Source: Phycisphaerae bacterium
Lineage (GTDB): Bacteria; Planctomycetota; Phycisphaerae; Sedimentisphaerales; Anaerobacaceae
DNA: 7,145 nt
Assembly (NCBI GenBank): GCA_030609625.1
Contig: JAUWBX010000095.1
Coordinates: 1 to 7,145, forward strand
Direction: 5' to 3'
The position numbers were made by a program, and so were the translations under genes. Below the pieces are notes generated by a model. That model did no database searches, was not told the origin of the DNA, and was given only the letters and a program-made list of their open reading frames with translations. Positions within the stretch are counted from its first letter, which is position 1. Every line of letters starts with the position of its first letter. Of the stretch, positions 6,567-7,145 are shown piece by piece.

Positions 6567-7128
6567 TTTTCTCCTTTATTATGGTTTTAGTTGTTTGCTA
6601 TAAAGCTGAAAGCATTGATTTTACGCATTATGACAATAGGACGCAAGAGAAAAAGTGAGACTTAAATGAATCGTTTCTGAAATTACCTGGACCGGGCAGT
6701 TGGTCCTAATAAGCTACGAAATCACACTCAAAGCAAAACGAGTCAGCGGCAGCGACTTTTTCTGAGGATTGACCTTTCCCGTCGCCGAAAAACCATGCTC
6801 GCTAATCCTTGGTGGCTGGGGTGGATTTGTCACAACCGCTCGGTATCGCAACCTGGCAAACAAACGGAGCTATTCGTAATGCTGCAAGTAAAATCCCTAT
6901 AAGCCTTTCACTTCTCCAGCTTGCTTGACCTCGGACTCTGACTTTTCCAACTGTCCCTACGAAAAATTCCACCTTTCTTTGTTTACAAACAGTTTTATAT
7001 TGAAAGCTGACGGGCGTTCTGTCGTCGTGTTCAATGTACTAATCTTTATCTTTATAGCGGGTCTCCTATGCAACCGTGGTCGTAGGTTCATAGCGGGGGC
7101 ATCATATGGGGAACTGGAGATACTTTAT
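6567..7128. other. 562-bp intergenic region with no convincing gene
   Basis: This separates the minus-strand operon from a plus-strand gene start. Its left 80 bases hold the operon ribosome binding site and candidate promoter. A small GC hairpin (GGACC 6689-6693 with GGTCC 6702-6706) follows. From about 6681 to 7038 there are three overlapping open frames without good starts: plus 6681-6902 (73 codons), minus 7038-6802 (78 codons) and minus 6869-6714 (51 codons). None has a ribosome binding site or a recognisable domain, and they exclude one another, so I do not call them genes. A short palindrome TTTGT-TT-ACAAA is at 6978-6989. The block may be a non-coding or repeated element. Confidence 0.5.
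6618..6646 (-). promoter_or_regulatory. Candidate promoter of the five-gene operon
   Basis: On the minus strand TTGCGT (6646-6641) and TAAAAT (6623-6618) are separated by 17 bases. The -10 matches five of six consensus positions; the -35 keeps only TTG and is weak. Transcription would begin near 6611, giving a leader of about 45 bases that includes the strong ribosome binding site of the oxidoreductase gene. It is the best-placed candidate upstream of the operon. Confidence 0.35.
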
Positions 7129-7145
7129 ATGAGCGAAGTATTTGT
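7129..7145 (+). CDS. Start of a divergent gene, cut by the window edge
   Basis: ATG at 7129 opens a frame reading M-S-E-V-F before the window ends. GGAGA at 7116-7120 lies eight bases upstream, an ideal ribosome binding site. The TA-rich stretch upstream (7031-7059) could hold a promoter: TTCAAT, 17 bases, TATAGC, a weak match. The product cannot be identified from five residues. It is divergent from the operon, so if it encodes a regulator it could control the operon, but nothing in the sequence shows that. Confidence 0.4.

Noticed and set aside
6802..7038. A small minus-strand protein (78 codons, with a possible GTG at 6972)
   Set aside because: It has no ribosome binding site, competes with two other open frames in the same bases, and has no recognisable domain.
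7057..7097. A tRNA-like string (GGTCGTAGGTTCA near the end of the region)
   Set aside because: The T-stem does not pair with the following bases, the loop lacks GTTCRA, and there is no D arm or acceptor stem. It could at most be an eroded fragment.
1..7145. CRISPR array, insertion sequence or defence system
   Set aside because: There are no regularly spaced repeats, no transposase and no nuclease-type genes. All the large genes are metabolic or transport genes, apart from the truncated secreted protein, whose role is unknown.

Overview
The window looks like a piece of a planctomycete chromosome (Phycisphaerae/Sedimentisphaerales-like) or a metagenomic contig from that group. The evidence is the protein types: a Tat-exported Gfo/Idh/MocA oxidoreductase, a secreted protein with a degenerate methyltransferase-like domain leading into a PQQ-type propeller, and a sodium:solute symporter with a soluble C-terminal extension. 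This taxonomic call is inferred from family knowledge; no search was run.

Nearly everything lies on the minus strand. In transcription order (right to left) the genes are a Gfo/Idh/MocA oxidoreductase (6566-5220), a lipoprotein glycerophosphodiester phosphodiesterase (5201-4383), a two-helix membrane miniprotein (4344-4120), a sodium:solute symporter (4123-2288), a sn-glycerol-1-phosphate dehydrogenase-like enzyme (2225-909), and a truncated secreted methyltransferase-like/PQQ protein (787-200). The first five are separated by 18 bp, 38 bp, an ATGA overlap and 62 bp, so they read as one operon. The sixth has its own good sigma70-like promoter inside the 121-bp gap before it.

A coherent reading is that exported enzymes attack a phosphodiester or polyol-type substrate at the cell envelope, the symporter with its small partner takes up the product, and the cytoplasmic G1P dehydrogenase-like enzyme turns a glycerol phosphate into dihydroxyacetone phosphate. 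The substrate is not proven by the sequence. The joint presence of a phosphodiesterase and a G1P-type dehydrogenase is the most suggestive part.

The two ends are different in character. At the left, the sixth gene stops abruptly at about base 200, just where its propeller should begin, and the first 200 bases hold a plus-strand signal-peptide start that runs into it head-on. This is a rearrangement or an assembly junction. At the right, 562 bp between the operon and a divergent gene start (7129) hold a block of overlapping, start-less open frames that looks like a non-coding or repeated element rather than genes.
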